Of a stretch of 33,519 nt of DNA, positions 1 to 7,542 are shown one piece after another; position 1 is the stretch's first letter, and the number at the start of each line of letters is the position of its first letter. The stretch is from Draconibacterium orientale (GTDB lineage Bacteria > Bacteroidota > Bacteroidia > Bacteroidales > JAADGE01), in the NCBI GenBank assembly GCA_020721645.1, contig DYMH01000026.1, positions 1-33,519 on the forward strand, written 5' to 3'. The notes beneath the pieces are model-generated. The model made no database searches, had not been told where the DNA came from, and saw only the letters and a program-made list of their open reading frames with translations. The translations under genes were made by a program, and so were the position numbers.

Positions 1-63
1 TACTAACTACTAACTACTAACTACTAACTACTAACTACTAACTACTAATTACTAATTACTAAC
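1..63. repeat. Heptamer tandem array (TACTAAC)n at left edge
   Basis: Nine head-to-tail copies of a 7-bp unit are visible: TACTAAC six times, TACTAAT twice, then TACTAAC. A degenerate tenth unit runs into the stop codon of the minus-strand gene that ends at 66. The array touches position 1, so it probably continues outside the window. There are no unique spacers between units, so it is not a CRISPR. It is one of several 7-bp-period arrays in this window. Confidence 0.9.
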
Positions 64-65
64 CA

Positions 66-1082
66 CTATTTAAACAAATTTGAATAATCGCTGATATTTC
101 CGATGTCTTTCGTATTGTCAATTTCAATTTCGGAAGTTTTATCCAAACCCGGAATATCTTTCGGAGGCTCACCAAGTAGGAATGACATACCTTCTTTGTC
201 CATTTTTTCGAGAATATCCAAGCCCGATTGTTCGTAAACACCGTTTTGTAGGTCGATACTGTCGATGAAACTGCCCGAAATTTCGATGAAACGTTCCATT
301 TCACCAATTTTGTTGTGAACGTCATCAACAACGGCTTCGGTTGCCATATCGAAAATCATTTTCTTGTCCGGGTCGCCTTGTATAATACTCATGGCACTTT
401 TCATTGCCGAATGCCCGGCTTTTATTGCCTGATATTCTTGTTTTCGCATTCGCACTTCATTTTCGGTATCTTTTATCAAATAACCCGAATTTTTATGGAT
501 TTTCGACAATACTTTGTACAAGACTTCCATTTTGCCCAAAAGCTGTTTGTAGCGTGTATTTGATTCTTGCAAACGACCGAATTGACGGGTGTTGATGGCA
601 ACCAATTCCATATTATTCGATTTTTTTGCTTGTTCTGCCATTTTCAGATTTTGCTCCATCTCGGCTTGGTTGGTTTGAATAACGCCTTGCAATTTGGAAA
701 CTTGACCCTTCAATTTTGCAATGTGCGTATTCATTTCTCGCAAATTGTTGTACAAATATTCGATGTACGATTCTAATATTTTGATTGGGTCGATTTGAAC
801 AAAAATTCCCGTTATCCAACGCATAAAACTTTTGTACATATACCACACAAGAGTTCTGAATTTTGGGTCGAGAATAACATATAATATGATACCCAAAACG
901 ACAAACAACGCAATTGCCGTAATCAAATTAGATAATAAGCCGATTACGAATGCCAAAATCGCACTCGAATAGATGATAAAAATAATTGTAGCTCCTACCA
1001 GAAAAAATGCGCCGAGTTTTCCTTCAGGTCGTTGCCAAAATGTTTTAAGCCGTTTTTCGGGCGTGGTGTCGTTCATGTCCAT
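66..1082 (-). CDS. Membrane-anchored coiled-coil protein, unknown function
   Basis: The predicted product has 338 residues. Two hydrophobic segments (about residues 24-48 and 52-72) follow a short charged N-terminus. A long Gln/Lys/Glu-rich helical region (about 105-240) reads as a coiled coil, and the C-terminal tail is acidic. No signal peptide or catalytic motif was recognised. The coiled-coil part loosely recalls PspA-like envelope-stress proteins, but that is only an impression. The gene lies 72 bp downstream of another coiled-coil gene on the same strand, so the two may be co-transcribed and their products may interact. A second ATG two codons in is equally possible as the start. Confidence 0.75.
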   Translation of the reverse strand: MDMNDTTPEKRLKTFWQRPEGKLGAFFLVGATIIFIIYSSAILAFVIGLLSNLITAIALFVVLGIILYVILDPKFRTLVWYMYKSFMRWITGIFVQIDPIKILESYIEYLYNNLREMNTHIAKLKGQVSKLQGVIQTNQAEMEQNLKMAEQAKKSNNMELVAINTRQFGRLQESNTRYKQLLGKMEVLYKVLSKIHKNSGYLIKDTENEVRMRKQEYQAIKAGHSAMKSAMSIIQGDPDKKMIFDMATEAVVDDVHNKIGEMERFIEISGSFIDSIDLQNGVYEQSGLDILEKMDKEGMSFLLGEPPKDIPGLDKTSEIEIDNTKDIGNISDYSNLFK

Positions 1083-1132
1083 GTTTACTAAGTTTAGATT
1101 TATTGTGAAAATGTGAAAATTAATTATTTCTA

Positions 1133-1160
1133 AATTCTTGTGTCTTGATACTTGCTACTT
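1133..1160 (-). repeat. Heptamer array AAGNNNC, four units
   Basis: Read on the minus strand the units are AAGTAGC, AAGTATC, AAGACAC and AAGAATT. The first unit contains the TAG stop codon of the upstream gene (1155-1157). A 19-nt core (1136-1154) is identical to 28443-28461 in opposite orientation, so this is a dispersed family and not a one-off. Confidence 0.75.
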
Positions 1161-1889
1161 TTTCAAATTGTTAATTTTTGTTACGTCTTGTTTTATTTGG
1201 TCGGCAACTTTATCGAAAGTGAATAAGAAACTACTTTCGGTTTTTTTGATTTTGTTTTCCGAATCGGCAATTTCAGAATTGATATTTTCCACTTCTTTAT
1301 GTATTTGCTGAATTTCGTTGGTTAATGCAGCAATTTGAGCCGCTTTATCCTTGTTGAGCTTTTCGAGCTCAATAATTTTTCCTTTTTTTGCATTGATAGC
1401 CCCTTTTGCCTGATTATCGAGAACAGAATAAAATTTCTTTTTTTCGCCTTCCAAAACATTCAAATAATAATCCGCAGTTTCCAAAACACGCTGAACAGTC
1501 AATCCTTTGGTCGATAAGGTTGCCAAAACTGTCTGAATTTTTATGTTTTCGTCTAATGGCAGGTCTTTCATGGCTTTTAACGACTGCATAAATTCCAAAT
1601 AATCCTCACCCGGAAGATTAGAGTCGGAAATAGCTTTGGTCAGCGAATCGAAAATATGTTGATTAAATTCGCCCAAACTTTGTTCCGAGGTATTTGAAAT
1701 ATTTCCGGTGTCCGTTGTTCCGGTTGTAGTTTTCCACGTAATTTTTGAATCGCTGACCGTATTTTCGGTTGTTTTTGTTTCTTTTGAGGTGGTATTTTGT
1801 TCAACCGGTTTTTTTTCGTCTTTTTGTTCTTCCATTTTTTTCGTTTCTTCTTCAACGATGAACAAATTTTTTATACTTTTAAATGCCAT
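1155..1889 (-). CDS. Acidic/Lys-rich coiled-coil protein, unknown function
   Basis: The predicted product has 244 residues and no signal peptide or membrane segment, so it is probably cytoplasmic. An N-terminal low-complexity stretch rich in Lys, Glu and Thr (about residues 12-60) leads to a mostly helical middle. A strong coiled coil follows (about 160-225, rich in Lys, Glu, Ile and Asn). No known family was recognised. It is the first gene of a likely two-gene minus-strand unit with the membrane coiled-coil gene downstream. The spacer upstream has a TAAATTTA box resembling the Bacteroidota -7 element, but it is weak. Confidence 0.72.
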   Translation of the reverse strand: MAFKSIKNLFIVEEETKKMEEQKDEKKPVEQNTTSKETKTTENTVSDSKITWKTTTGTTDTGNISNTSEQSLGEFNQHIFDSLTKAISDSNLPGEDYLEFMQSLKAMKDLPLDENIKIQTVLATLSTKGLTVQRVLETADYYLNVLEGEKKKFYSVLDNQAKGAINAKKGKIIELEKLNKDKAAQIAALTNEIQQIHKEVENINSEIADSENKIKKTESSFLFTFDKVADQIKQDVTKINNLKK

Positions 1890-1997
1890 GATATAAATTT
1901 TCTGTAAATTTAAGCAAAAATCGTAATATTTTTTGAATTTTAAAATTTAGATTTCAATTAATTTTTCAAGTTTTCTTTATTTTGAAAATTATTACTT

Positions 1998-2005
1998 TAA
2001 ATTTG
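1998..2005 (+). promoter_or_regulatory. Candidate Bacteroidota -7 box, TAAATTTG
   Basis: The octamer fits TAnnTTTG, the -7 element of the primary sigma factor in Bacteroidota, and lies 17 bp before the ATG of the serine hydrolase gene. No TTTG-type -33 element was found at the usual spacing, so the call is tentative. Confidence 0.4.
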
Positions 2006-2022
2006 CATGATATTAGTATCTT

Positions 2023-3585
2023 ATGATTAAGAAAAGTACAATGATAAATTATAAAAAAAAATTGATTTTTCTGAATTTCATTGTTTTTTTTCAAGCCAAT
2101 CTTTATTCGCAGGAAGCAGGAATTGATTTCAAAAAATTGACTCCGTATATCGAAAAATCAATGGCAGAATGGAAAATTCCCGGATTGGCAATCGCTCTTG
2201 TTCAAGGCGATTCTGTTGTTTTTGCTCAAGGATTTGGTGTACGCAACATCACAAAAAAAGATGCTGTTGATACCGAAACTCTTTTCGCAATAGCCTCTAA
2301 TACAAAGGCTTTTACGGCTTCTGCTGTATCACTTTTGGTAGCGCAGGGACGCTTAAAATGGGACGATAAGGTAGTTCAATATCTGCCCTATTTTCAACTC
2401 TACGACCCTTATGTTACGAGCGAAATGACAGTTCGCGATTTATTGTGTCATCGCAGCGGATTAGCCACGTTCAGCGGCGATTTACTCTGGTACGAAAGCA
2501 ATTACACCCGTAAAGAAATCATTCAACGAGCCAAATATCTGAAACCCGCTTATGGATTTCGCTCTCACTTTGGATACTCCAACATTATGTTTATCGCCGC
2601 AGGCGAAATTCTCACAGAAGTTACCGATACTACTTGGGAAAATTACATGAAATCAAAATTTTTTATTCCCCTCGGAATGAAAAACACGAATACAAGCATC
2701 AAAGATTTGCAGAAATTAAAAAATGTTGCTTCGCCGCATCTGATAACCGACAGTTTATCCAGCGTTATCAATTATATGGGCTGGGACAATGCCGCACCGG
2801 CAGCAGCCATAAATTCCAACGTTGAGGATATGAGTAAATGGCTGATTATGTTGGCAAACAACGGCTTATATAAAGGAAAGAAAATTCTGAACAGCCGGCA
2901 ACTTTGGGAAATGGAATCGCCGCAGACACTCGAAAATTTCAGTCCCGAATGGGCAGCAGTCTTGCCTTCACGGCATTTTGAAGCCTACGGATTGGGACTG
3001 GAAATGTTCGATTATCACGGATTTAAAGTTCTGCATCACGGCGGCGGTGCCGACGGCATGATTTCGCTCACAGCTTTCGTTCCCGAAAAAAAGCTTGGAA
3101 TGGTGATTCTTACAAACAGTATCAATTATCTGCCAACGGCTTTGATGTATTATATTTTAGACGATTTTGCCGGAAATCCCGATGTCGATTGGAGTGCAAA
3201 ATATTTGCAATGGATTAATATTATGAACGATAATAAAAAAGCCGATGAGCAGGAATTTGAAAAACTTCGCAACAAAAATTCCGTTCCAAGTCTTGAACTT
3301 GACGAATATGTCGGTACTTACGGCGGCGAAATGTACGGAAACGCCGAAGTATCGCTCGTAAACGAGAAATTAGTCGTTCGATTTATTCCTTCACCGATTT
3401 TTGTCGGAGATTTAAGCCATTTTCAATACGATACGTTTCGTATAAAATTACGAAATTCGCCCGCTCTGCCTGCCGGAACCGTAAATTTTGTGTTGAATGC
3501 CGAAGGAAAAGTCGAAGAAATGCGTATCGACATTCCGAATCCCGATTTCGATTTTACGGAATTGGAATTTAAAAAAATAAAATAA
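2023..3585 (+). CDS. Exported serine hydrolase, class C beta-lactamase/PBP4* fold
   Basis: The 520-residue product has the motifs of the PF00144 beta-lactamase-like serine hydrolases. These are S-N-T-K at residues 92-95 (SxxK nucleophile and general base), Y-S-N at 185-187 (YxN) and an H-H-G-G-G stretch near 338-342 (HxG-type). A hydrophobic N-terminus ending near residue 30 (LYSQ) suggests export by Sec. A beta-rich C-terminal domain (about 425-515) resembles DUF3471, a common partner in this family. Family members include peptidoglycan-peptide hydrolases and esterases; the substrate cannot be read from sequence. A second ATG at 2041 would give a more typical signal peptide. It appears monocistronic. 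Confidence 0.9.
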   Translation: MIKKSTMINYKKKLIFLNFIVFFQANLYSQEAGIDFKKLTPYIEKSMAEWKIPGLAIALVQGDSVVFAQGFGVRNITKKDAVDTETLFAIASNTKAFTASAVSLLVAQGRLKWDDKVVQYLPYFQLYDPYVTSEMTVRDLLCHRSGLATFSGDLLWYESNYTRKEIIQRAKYLKPAYGFRSHFGYSNIMFIAAGEILTEVTDTTWENYMKSKFFIPLGMKNTNTSIKDLQKLKNVASPHLITDSLSSVINYMGWDNAAPAAAINSNVEDMSKWLIMLANNGLYKGKKILNSRQLWEMESPQTLENFSPEWAAVLPSRHFEAYGLGLEMFDYHGFKVLHHGGGADGMISLTAFVPEKKLGMVILTNSINYLPTALMYYILDDFAGNPDVDWSAKYLQWINIMNDNKKADEQEFEKLRNKNSVPSLELDEYVGTYGGEMYGNAEVSLVNEKLVVRFIPSPIFVGDLSHFQYDTFRIKLRNSPALPAGTVNFVLNAEGKVEEMRIDIPNPDFDFTELEFKKIK

Positions 3586-3657
3586 TTTTAAAATTTCGAG
3601 TTCTCTTATATTTTTTTTTCAATTGATTTTAGTAAATTTACCTAAATATTCAAAAAA

Positions 3658-3918
3658 ATGGAAACACATACAATTTCAATTGATTTTCCGGAAGAAATAT
3701 TATTGGCTTTAAATGAGTCCGAAACAGAATTTAAACACAAAATCAAAGTCAGTTTAGCCATAAGATTATACAAAACAGAAAAATTAACAATAGGGAAAGC
3801 ATCTCAATTATCAGGAATGAGTCGGTTAGAATTTGAAAATATTTTGTCGGAAAGTGAAACATCAATTTCAAATCTCACAATCGAAGATATTTTGTCGGAT
3901 ATTTCAAAAATCAAGTAA
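3658..3918 (+). CDS. UPF0175 family antitoxin
   Basis: This 86-residue protein has the shape of UPF0175 antitoxins: an N-terminal beta strand (TISIDFPEEI), a central helix with 'SLAIRLYKTEKLTIGKAS', and a helix-turn-helix-like 'ASQLSGMSRLEFENIL'. The central part probably binds DNA and the C-terminus probably neutralises the toxin. The stop codon is one base before the ATG of the DUF3368 gene, the usual antitoxin-first order with tight coupling. Autorepression of the pair is typical of such modules but no operator was identified. The two genes look more A/T-rich than the neighbouring hydrolase and transketolase, which fits horizontal gain. Confidence 0.85.
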   Translation: METHTISIDFPEEILLALNESETEFKHKIKVSLAIRLYKTEKLTIGKASQLSGMSRLEFENILSESETSISNLTIEDILSDISKIK

Positions 3919-3919
3919 A

Positions 3920-4408
3920 ATGAGAAATGGAATAATTATCGCCGATTCCGGTCCGATTTTTTCTCTTGCTTTGATTGATAAACTTGATTTATTAAATGAA
4001 CTATTTGAGGAAATAAAAATTCCCAAAGCTGTTTGGATTGAAATTACAAAGAACAAAACAGCAAACTATCAAAAAATATTTTCTTTTTTTCAGGATAAAA
4101 CCTGCGAAGTTAAAGGATTCAATGAATTGACTTTCATTATGGATTCCGGAGAATCGGAATCTGTCGTATTATACAAAGAACTTAATGCCGATTTTCTTTT
4201 AATTGATGACAGAAAAGCACGAAAAATAGCTGAAAATTTAGGTTTGAATTGCATCGGAACAATCGGAATATTAGCTGTTTCAAAAGAAAAAAAAATTATA
4301 GAAGAATTGAAACCAATATTCCAAACATTTCTAAAAAACAAAAGATATTATTCTATTGAAATTCTAAATACTATCTTGCTTAAATATAATGAAACAAAAT
4401 TATTATAA
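3920..4408 (+). CDS. DUF3368 PIN-like toxin
   Basis: The product has 162 residues from the ATG one base after the antitoxin stop; an upstream in-frame ATG at 3833 lies inside the antitoxin gene and is unlikely. Family landmarks are visible: 'IADSGPI' with Asp9, 'MDSGESES' with Asp75, Glu78 and Glu80, 'LIDDRKARKIAENLGL' with Asp96 and Asp97, and 'GTIGIL'. DUF3368 proteins are PIN-domain relatives, and the acidic residues would bind metal in an RNase active site. Pairing with UPF0175 is a recurring VapBC-like arrangement. RNA target and activity are not shown by the sequence. Confidence 0.85.
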   Translation: MRNGIIIADSGPIFSLALIDKLDLLNELFEEIKIPKAVWIEITKNKTANYQKIFSFFQDKTCEVKGFNELTFIMDSGESESVVLYKELNADFLLIDDRKARKIAENLGLNCIGTIGILAVSKEKKIIEELKPIFQTFLKNKRYYSIEILNTILLKYNETKLL

Positions 4409-4476
4409 GTTTGCACTATATTATTTTCTGAAATAGGTAAAAATTATACAAAATTACATATTACTATTTTTTTAAA

Positions 4477-5325
4477 ATGACACAAGACATTGAACAACTC
4501 GAAAGAATCGCCTCGCAAATCAGACGCGATGTTTTACGAATGATACACGCTCCAAAATCAGGACACACCGGCGGTTCGCTCGGCTGTGCAGATTTGATGA
4601 CAGCTCTTTACTTTTCGGTAATGGAACACAATCCGAAAGAATTTTCAATCGACGGCGTGGACGAAGATTTATTCTTCTTGTCCAACGGACACATAGCCCC
4701 CGTTTGGTACAGCACCTTAGCACGTTCCGGCTATTTCCCTATCGAAGAACTCGGAACTTTGCGAAAACTCGGAACACGTTTGCAAGGACACCCGACAACG
4801 CACGACGAATTACCCGGAATCAGAATTTCTTCCGGCTCGCTCGGACAAGGAATTTCTGTTGCTGCCGGTGCAGCTTTGGCTAAGAAATTAAACGGCGACG
4901 AAAAAACAGTTTTCGTACTCACCGGCGACGGAGAATCGGACGAAGGACAAATTTGGGAAGCTGCAATGTTCGCAGCAGGCAGAAAAATTGATAATCTCAT
5001 TGCAATTACCGATTACAACGGTTTGCAAATCGACGGACCGACCGATGAAGTGATGCCGCTGGGAAACCTCCGTGCCAAGTGGGAAGCATTCGGCTGGACG
5101 GTTCTCGAAACCAACGGAAACAATATGAAAGAATTGCTTGAAACCTTAATTCTTGCAAAAAACGAGTTGGGAAAAGGAAAACCCGTGTTTATTCTCATGC
5201 ACACAATTATGGGAAAAGGTGTTGATTTTATGGAAAATAAACATCATTGGCACGGAACCGCTCCAAACGATGAGCAATTGCAATTGGCACTGAATCAATT
5301 AGAAGAAACACTCGGAGACTATTAA
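4477..5325 (+). CDS. Transketolase, N-terminal subunit (split form)
   Basis: The 282-residue product covers only the thiamine-diphosphate-binding half of transketolase. The cofactor motif begins at G150-D151-G152 and ends near N181 ('DYNGLQIDG'). Conserved 'KSGHTGG' (His30), 'SNGHIAPVWY' (His72) and 'LQGHP' (His105) are present. Full-length bacterial transketolases are about 650 residues; in the split form a second gene of roughly 310 residues supplies the pyrimidine-binding half. That partner normally follows directly, but the next gene here is a small membrane protein. The enzyme transfers two-carbon ketol units in the non-oxidative pentose phosphate pathway. The half cannot work alone, so a partner elsewhere is inferred. 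Confidence 0.92.
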   Translation: MTQDIEQLERIASQIRRDVLRMIHAPKSGHTGGSLGCADLMTALYFSVMEHNPKEFSIDGVDEDLFFLSNGHIAPVWYSTLARSGYFPIEELGTLRKLGTRLQGHPTTHDELPGIRISSGSLGQGISVAAGAALAKKLNGDEKTVFVLTGDGESDEGQIWEAAMFAAGRKIDNLIAITDYNGLQIDGPTDEVMPLGNLRAKWEAFGWTVLETNGNNMKELLETLILAKNELGKGKPVFILMHTIMGKGVDFMENKHHWHGTAPNDEQLQLALNQLEETLGDY

Positions 5326-5389
5326 ACAGAAAGTAAAACGTAAACAAAAAAGTTCTAAATTTTAATATTTCACACTAAAATCAAAAAAA

Positions 5390-5779
5390 ATGGAAAATCA
5401 ATCTTCAAATCCTCATGAAGTTCAACCGAAAAAACCGGATACAACGGCTTCAATAGTCGCATATTTAGGACCGTTTGGTTGGATAATCGCTTACGTTTTG
5501 TATTCATCGAACAAAAACGAATTTAACACATTTCATCTTCGACAAGCACTCGGAGCAAGTCTTATAGCCGTTTTCGGTTACATTGCGGCAATTATTATAG
5601 ACATCGTTTTCAGTACCGTACACATCTGGTTTATTGGTAGTTTGATTTATTATGCAGTCTATATTATTGCTGCAATATTTTACATCATGGGCTTAATTAA
5701 TGCAGCCAACGGAGCCAAAAAATATCTTCCCATACTGGGCGAAAAATTTGAAACCATGTTTGCAGGTATCGTAAAATAA
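5390..5779 (+). CDS. DUF4870-like small membrane protein
   Basis: The 129-residue product has a polar N-terminus (about 20 residues), then three hydrophobic segments (about 23-40, 55-77 and 82-108). Phrases such as 'IVAYLGPFGWIIAYVL' and 'FHLRQALGASL' are typical of DUF4870/Tic20-like small membrane proteins, whose function in bacteria is unknown. It starts 64 bp after the transketolase-half gene and is followed by a strong hairpin terminator, so it may be the last gene of that unit. Confidence 0.82.
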   Translation: MENQSSNPHEVQPKKPDTTASIVAYLGPFGWIIAYVLYSSNKNEFNTFHLRQALGASLIAVFGYIAAIIIDIVFSTVHIWFIGSLIYYAVYIIAAIFYIMGLINAANGAKKYLPILGEKFETMFAGIVK

Positions 5780-5830
5780 ATTTGAAATCTCAGATTTTAA
5801 GATTCTAAATTTTCAAGAATATTCTTTCTT

Positions 5831-5866
5831 AAAAAACTCGTTTTGATTTTTCAAATCGAGTTTTTT
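5831..5866 (+). terminator. Rho-independent terminator
   Basis: AAAAAACTCG pairs with CGAGTTTTTT. An inner TTTG/CAAA extension is separated by a T-T mismatch, with a short T-rich loop and a T tract. It lies about 50 bp after the DUF4870-like gene and before the VWA gene. The symmetric A and T tracts could let it work in both directions. Confidence 0.8.
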
Positions 5867-5992
5867 ATTATCACTTAAAAAGAGATTTTAGTAAAAATAT
5901 TTTTTTACTTTTGAAAAAATCGTTTAATTTTAAACTGATATTTATATTTTTTTATTGACACGCAAAAATTAGAAAATCGACTAATAACATTT

Positions 5993-7372
5993 ATGGTGAA
6001 AAATTGGATTTTATTTCTTATTTTAATTCTGATAAGCACACACAGTACTATTTTTGCACAAAAAAATCAAGCATCTGTTAAAACACGAATCTTGTTTATT
6101 TTCGATGAATCGAACAGCATGACTGCAAATTGGACAAGCGGACGGAAAATTGATGTAGCCAAACGCATCATGATTCATTTGGTGGACAGTCTGAAAAATC
6201 TGAAAAATGTAGAGTTGGCTTTGCGAATGTACGGGCATCAAAGCCCTGTTCCGCCACAAGATTGCGGTGATACAAAATTGGAAGTTCCGTTTGGTCCTAA
6301 TAATGCCAAACAAATCATCGACAAACTCAACAACACCGTGCCCAAAGGGACAACACCCATTGCTCGCTCGTTGGCTGAATCTGTGAACGATTTTCCACCC
6401 TGTGCCAATTGCCGAAATATTATTATTTTGATAACAGACGGAATAGAGGCTTGTTCGAGCGACCCCTGTGCAGTTGCTTTGTCGCTCTACAAAAATGGAA
6501 TCACAATAAAGCCGTTTATCATCGGAATCGGACTGAATGTTGAATTTAAAAACGCCTTCGATTGTTTGGGGCAATATTACGATGCCGACAAGGAGGAAAA
6601 ATTTGAGAGTGTAATGAAAGAGGTGATTACCAAATCGTTGAGCGGCATCACAAGTTCGCAAATCAATCTTCTAAATACAGAAGGAATGCCGAGAGAAACC
6701 AATGTCAATATCACTCTGTACGACCAAAAAACAGGTAAAATTATCTCAAATTTTATTCATACGCTAAACCCCAAAGGAAATCCTGACACATTGAAATTGG
6801 CAACAGACATTGAATACCGCATGACCGTGCATACGATACCGGAAGTAACGGTTGAACATATTAATTTATCATCGGGCAAACACAATATTCTCAAAGCATC
6901 GACTCCGCAAGGTTTTTTGTCGATTACAGAAGACAACGGAAACGAATATGCCGGAACAGATTGTATTATCAGAAAACACGGTGATATGAAAACAATAAAC
7001 ATTCAACATGTTTTTGAAACAGAAAAATATCTCACCGGATTTTACGACCTCGAAATTCTTACTTTGCCGCGAATTTATTTGAACACTGTCGAAATCAAAC
7101 AAAGTCAAACCAAAACGATTCAGATATTAAAACCCGGAGTTGCCAATCTGTTGTTTCCAGCGAAAGGATATGTGGGAATATATCAAATTAAAAATGGGCA
7201 AGTGGTGTTGGTTTGCAACGAAAACATGATTTTGAAAAAAGGCTTGCAACTGCAACCGGGCGAGTATATTGCCGTATATAGACCGGCTGATGCAAAAACT
7301 ACGGATTTATCGAAAAATAAAACATTTACGGTTGTTTCCGGATATTCGGTGAATGTGTTTTTTAATGAATAA
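5993..7372 (+). CDS. Exported VWA-domain protein
   Basis: The 459-residue product begins with a Sec-type signal peptide (about residues 1-22, ending IFAQ). A von Willebrand A domain follows (about 31-215) with a complete metal-ion-dependent adhesion site: D38-x-S40-x-S42, T121 and D149-G150. Cysteines at 91, 137, 140, 154 and 159 could form disulfides outside the cytoplasm. The remaining ~240 residues are beta-rich and not recognised. VWA domains usually mediate metal-dependent protein binding. It is the first gene of a same-strand cluster of envelope genes, 29 bp before a tiny membrane ORF, which suggests a shared operon. The ligand is unknown. Confidence 0.88.
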   Translation: MVKNWILFLILILISTHSTIFAQKNQASVKTRILFIFDESNSMTANWTSGRKIDVAKRIMIHLVDSLKNLKNVELALRMYGHQSPVPPQDCGDTKLEVPFGPNNAKQIIDKLNNTVPKGTTPIARSLAESVNDFPPCANCRNIIILITDGIEACSSDPCAVALSLYKNGITIKPFIIGIGLNVEFKNAFDCLGQYYDADKEEKFESVMKEVITKSLSGITSSQINLLNTEGMPRETNVNITLYDQKTGKIISNFIHTLNPKGNPDTLKLATDIEYRMTVHTIPEVTVEHINLSSGKHNILKASTPQGFLSITEDNGNEYAGTDCIIRKHGDMKTINIQHVFETEKYLTGFYDLEILTLPRIYLNTVEIKQSQTKTIQILKPGVANLLFPAKGYVGIYQIKNGQVVLVCNENMILKKGLQLQPGEYIAVYRPADAKTTDLSKNKTFTVVSGYSVNVFFNE

Positions 7373-7401
7373 ATTGGACTTAAATTGAAATAACAGAAAA
7401 A

Positions 7402-7509
7402 ATGGAAATTTTAAATTTTTCACTTATGTTAAAAATCATAGCATTCTTGATTATACTTGTCGTAATAGTTGTTATAATTGTAAAACAAGCCAAGAAAAAG
7501 AACGATTAA
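7402..7509 (+). CDS. 35-residue single-pass membrane peptide
   Basis: The ORF runs from ATG at 7402 to TAA at 7509. Almost the whole peptide is one hydrophobic helix (about residues 8-28, rich in Ile, Val and Leu), followed by a basic tail ending KQAKKKND. By the positive-inside rule the C-terminus should be cytoplasmic. It sits 29 bp after the VWA gene and 33 bp before the OmpA-family gene, in the same direction, so it fills an otherwise unexplained gap inside a likely operon. Its size makes gene-finders skip it. It could be a regulator or assembly partner of the flanking envelope proteins; translation is not proven. Confidence 0.55.
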   Translation: MEILNFSLMLKIIAFLIILVVIVVIIVKQAKKKND

Positions 7510-7542
7510 TTTTTTTCAATCCTTTGAAAAAATATCAGAATT

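Noticed and set aside
1-63. Possible CRISPR array
   Set aside because: The repeats are 7 bp and contiguous, with no unique spacers and no cas genes in the window.
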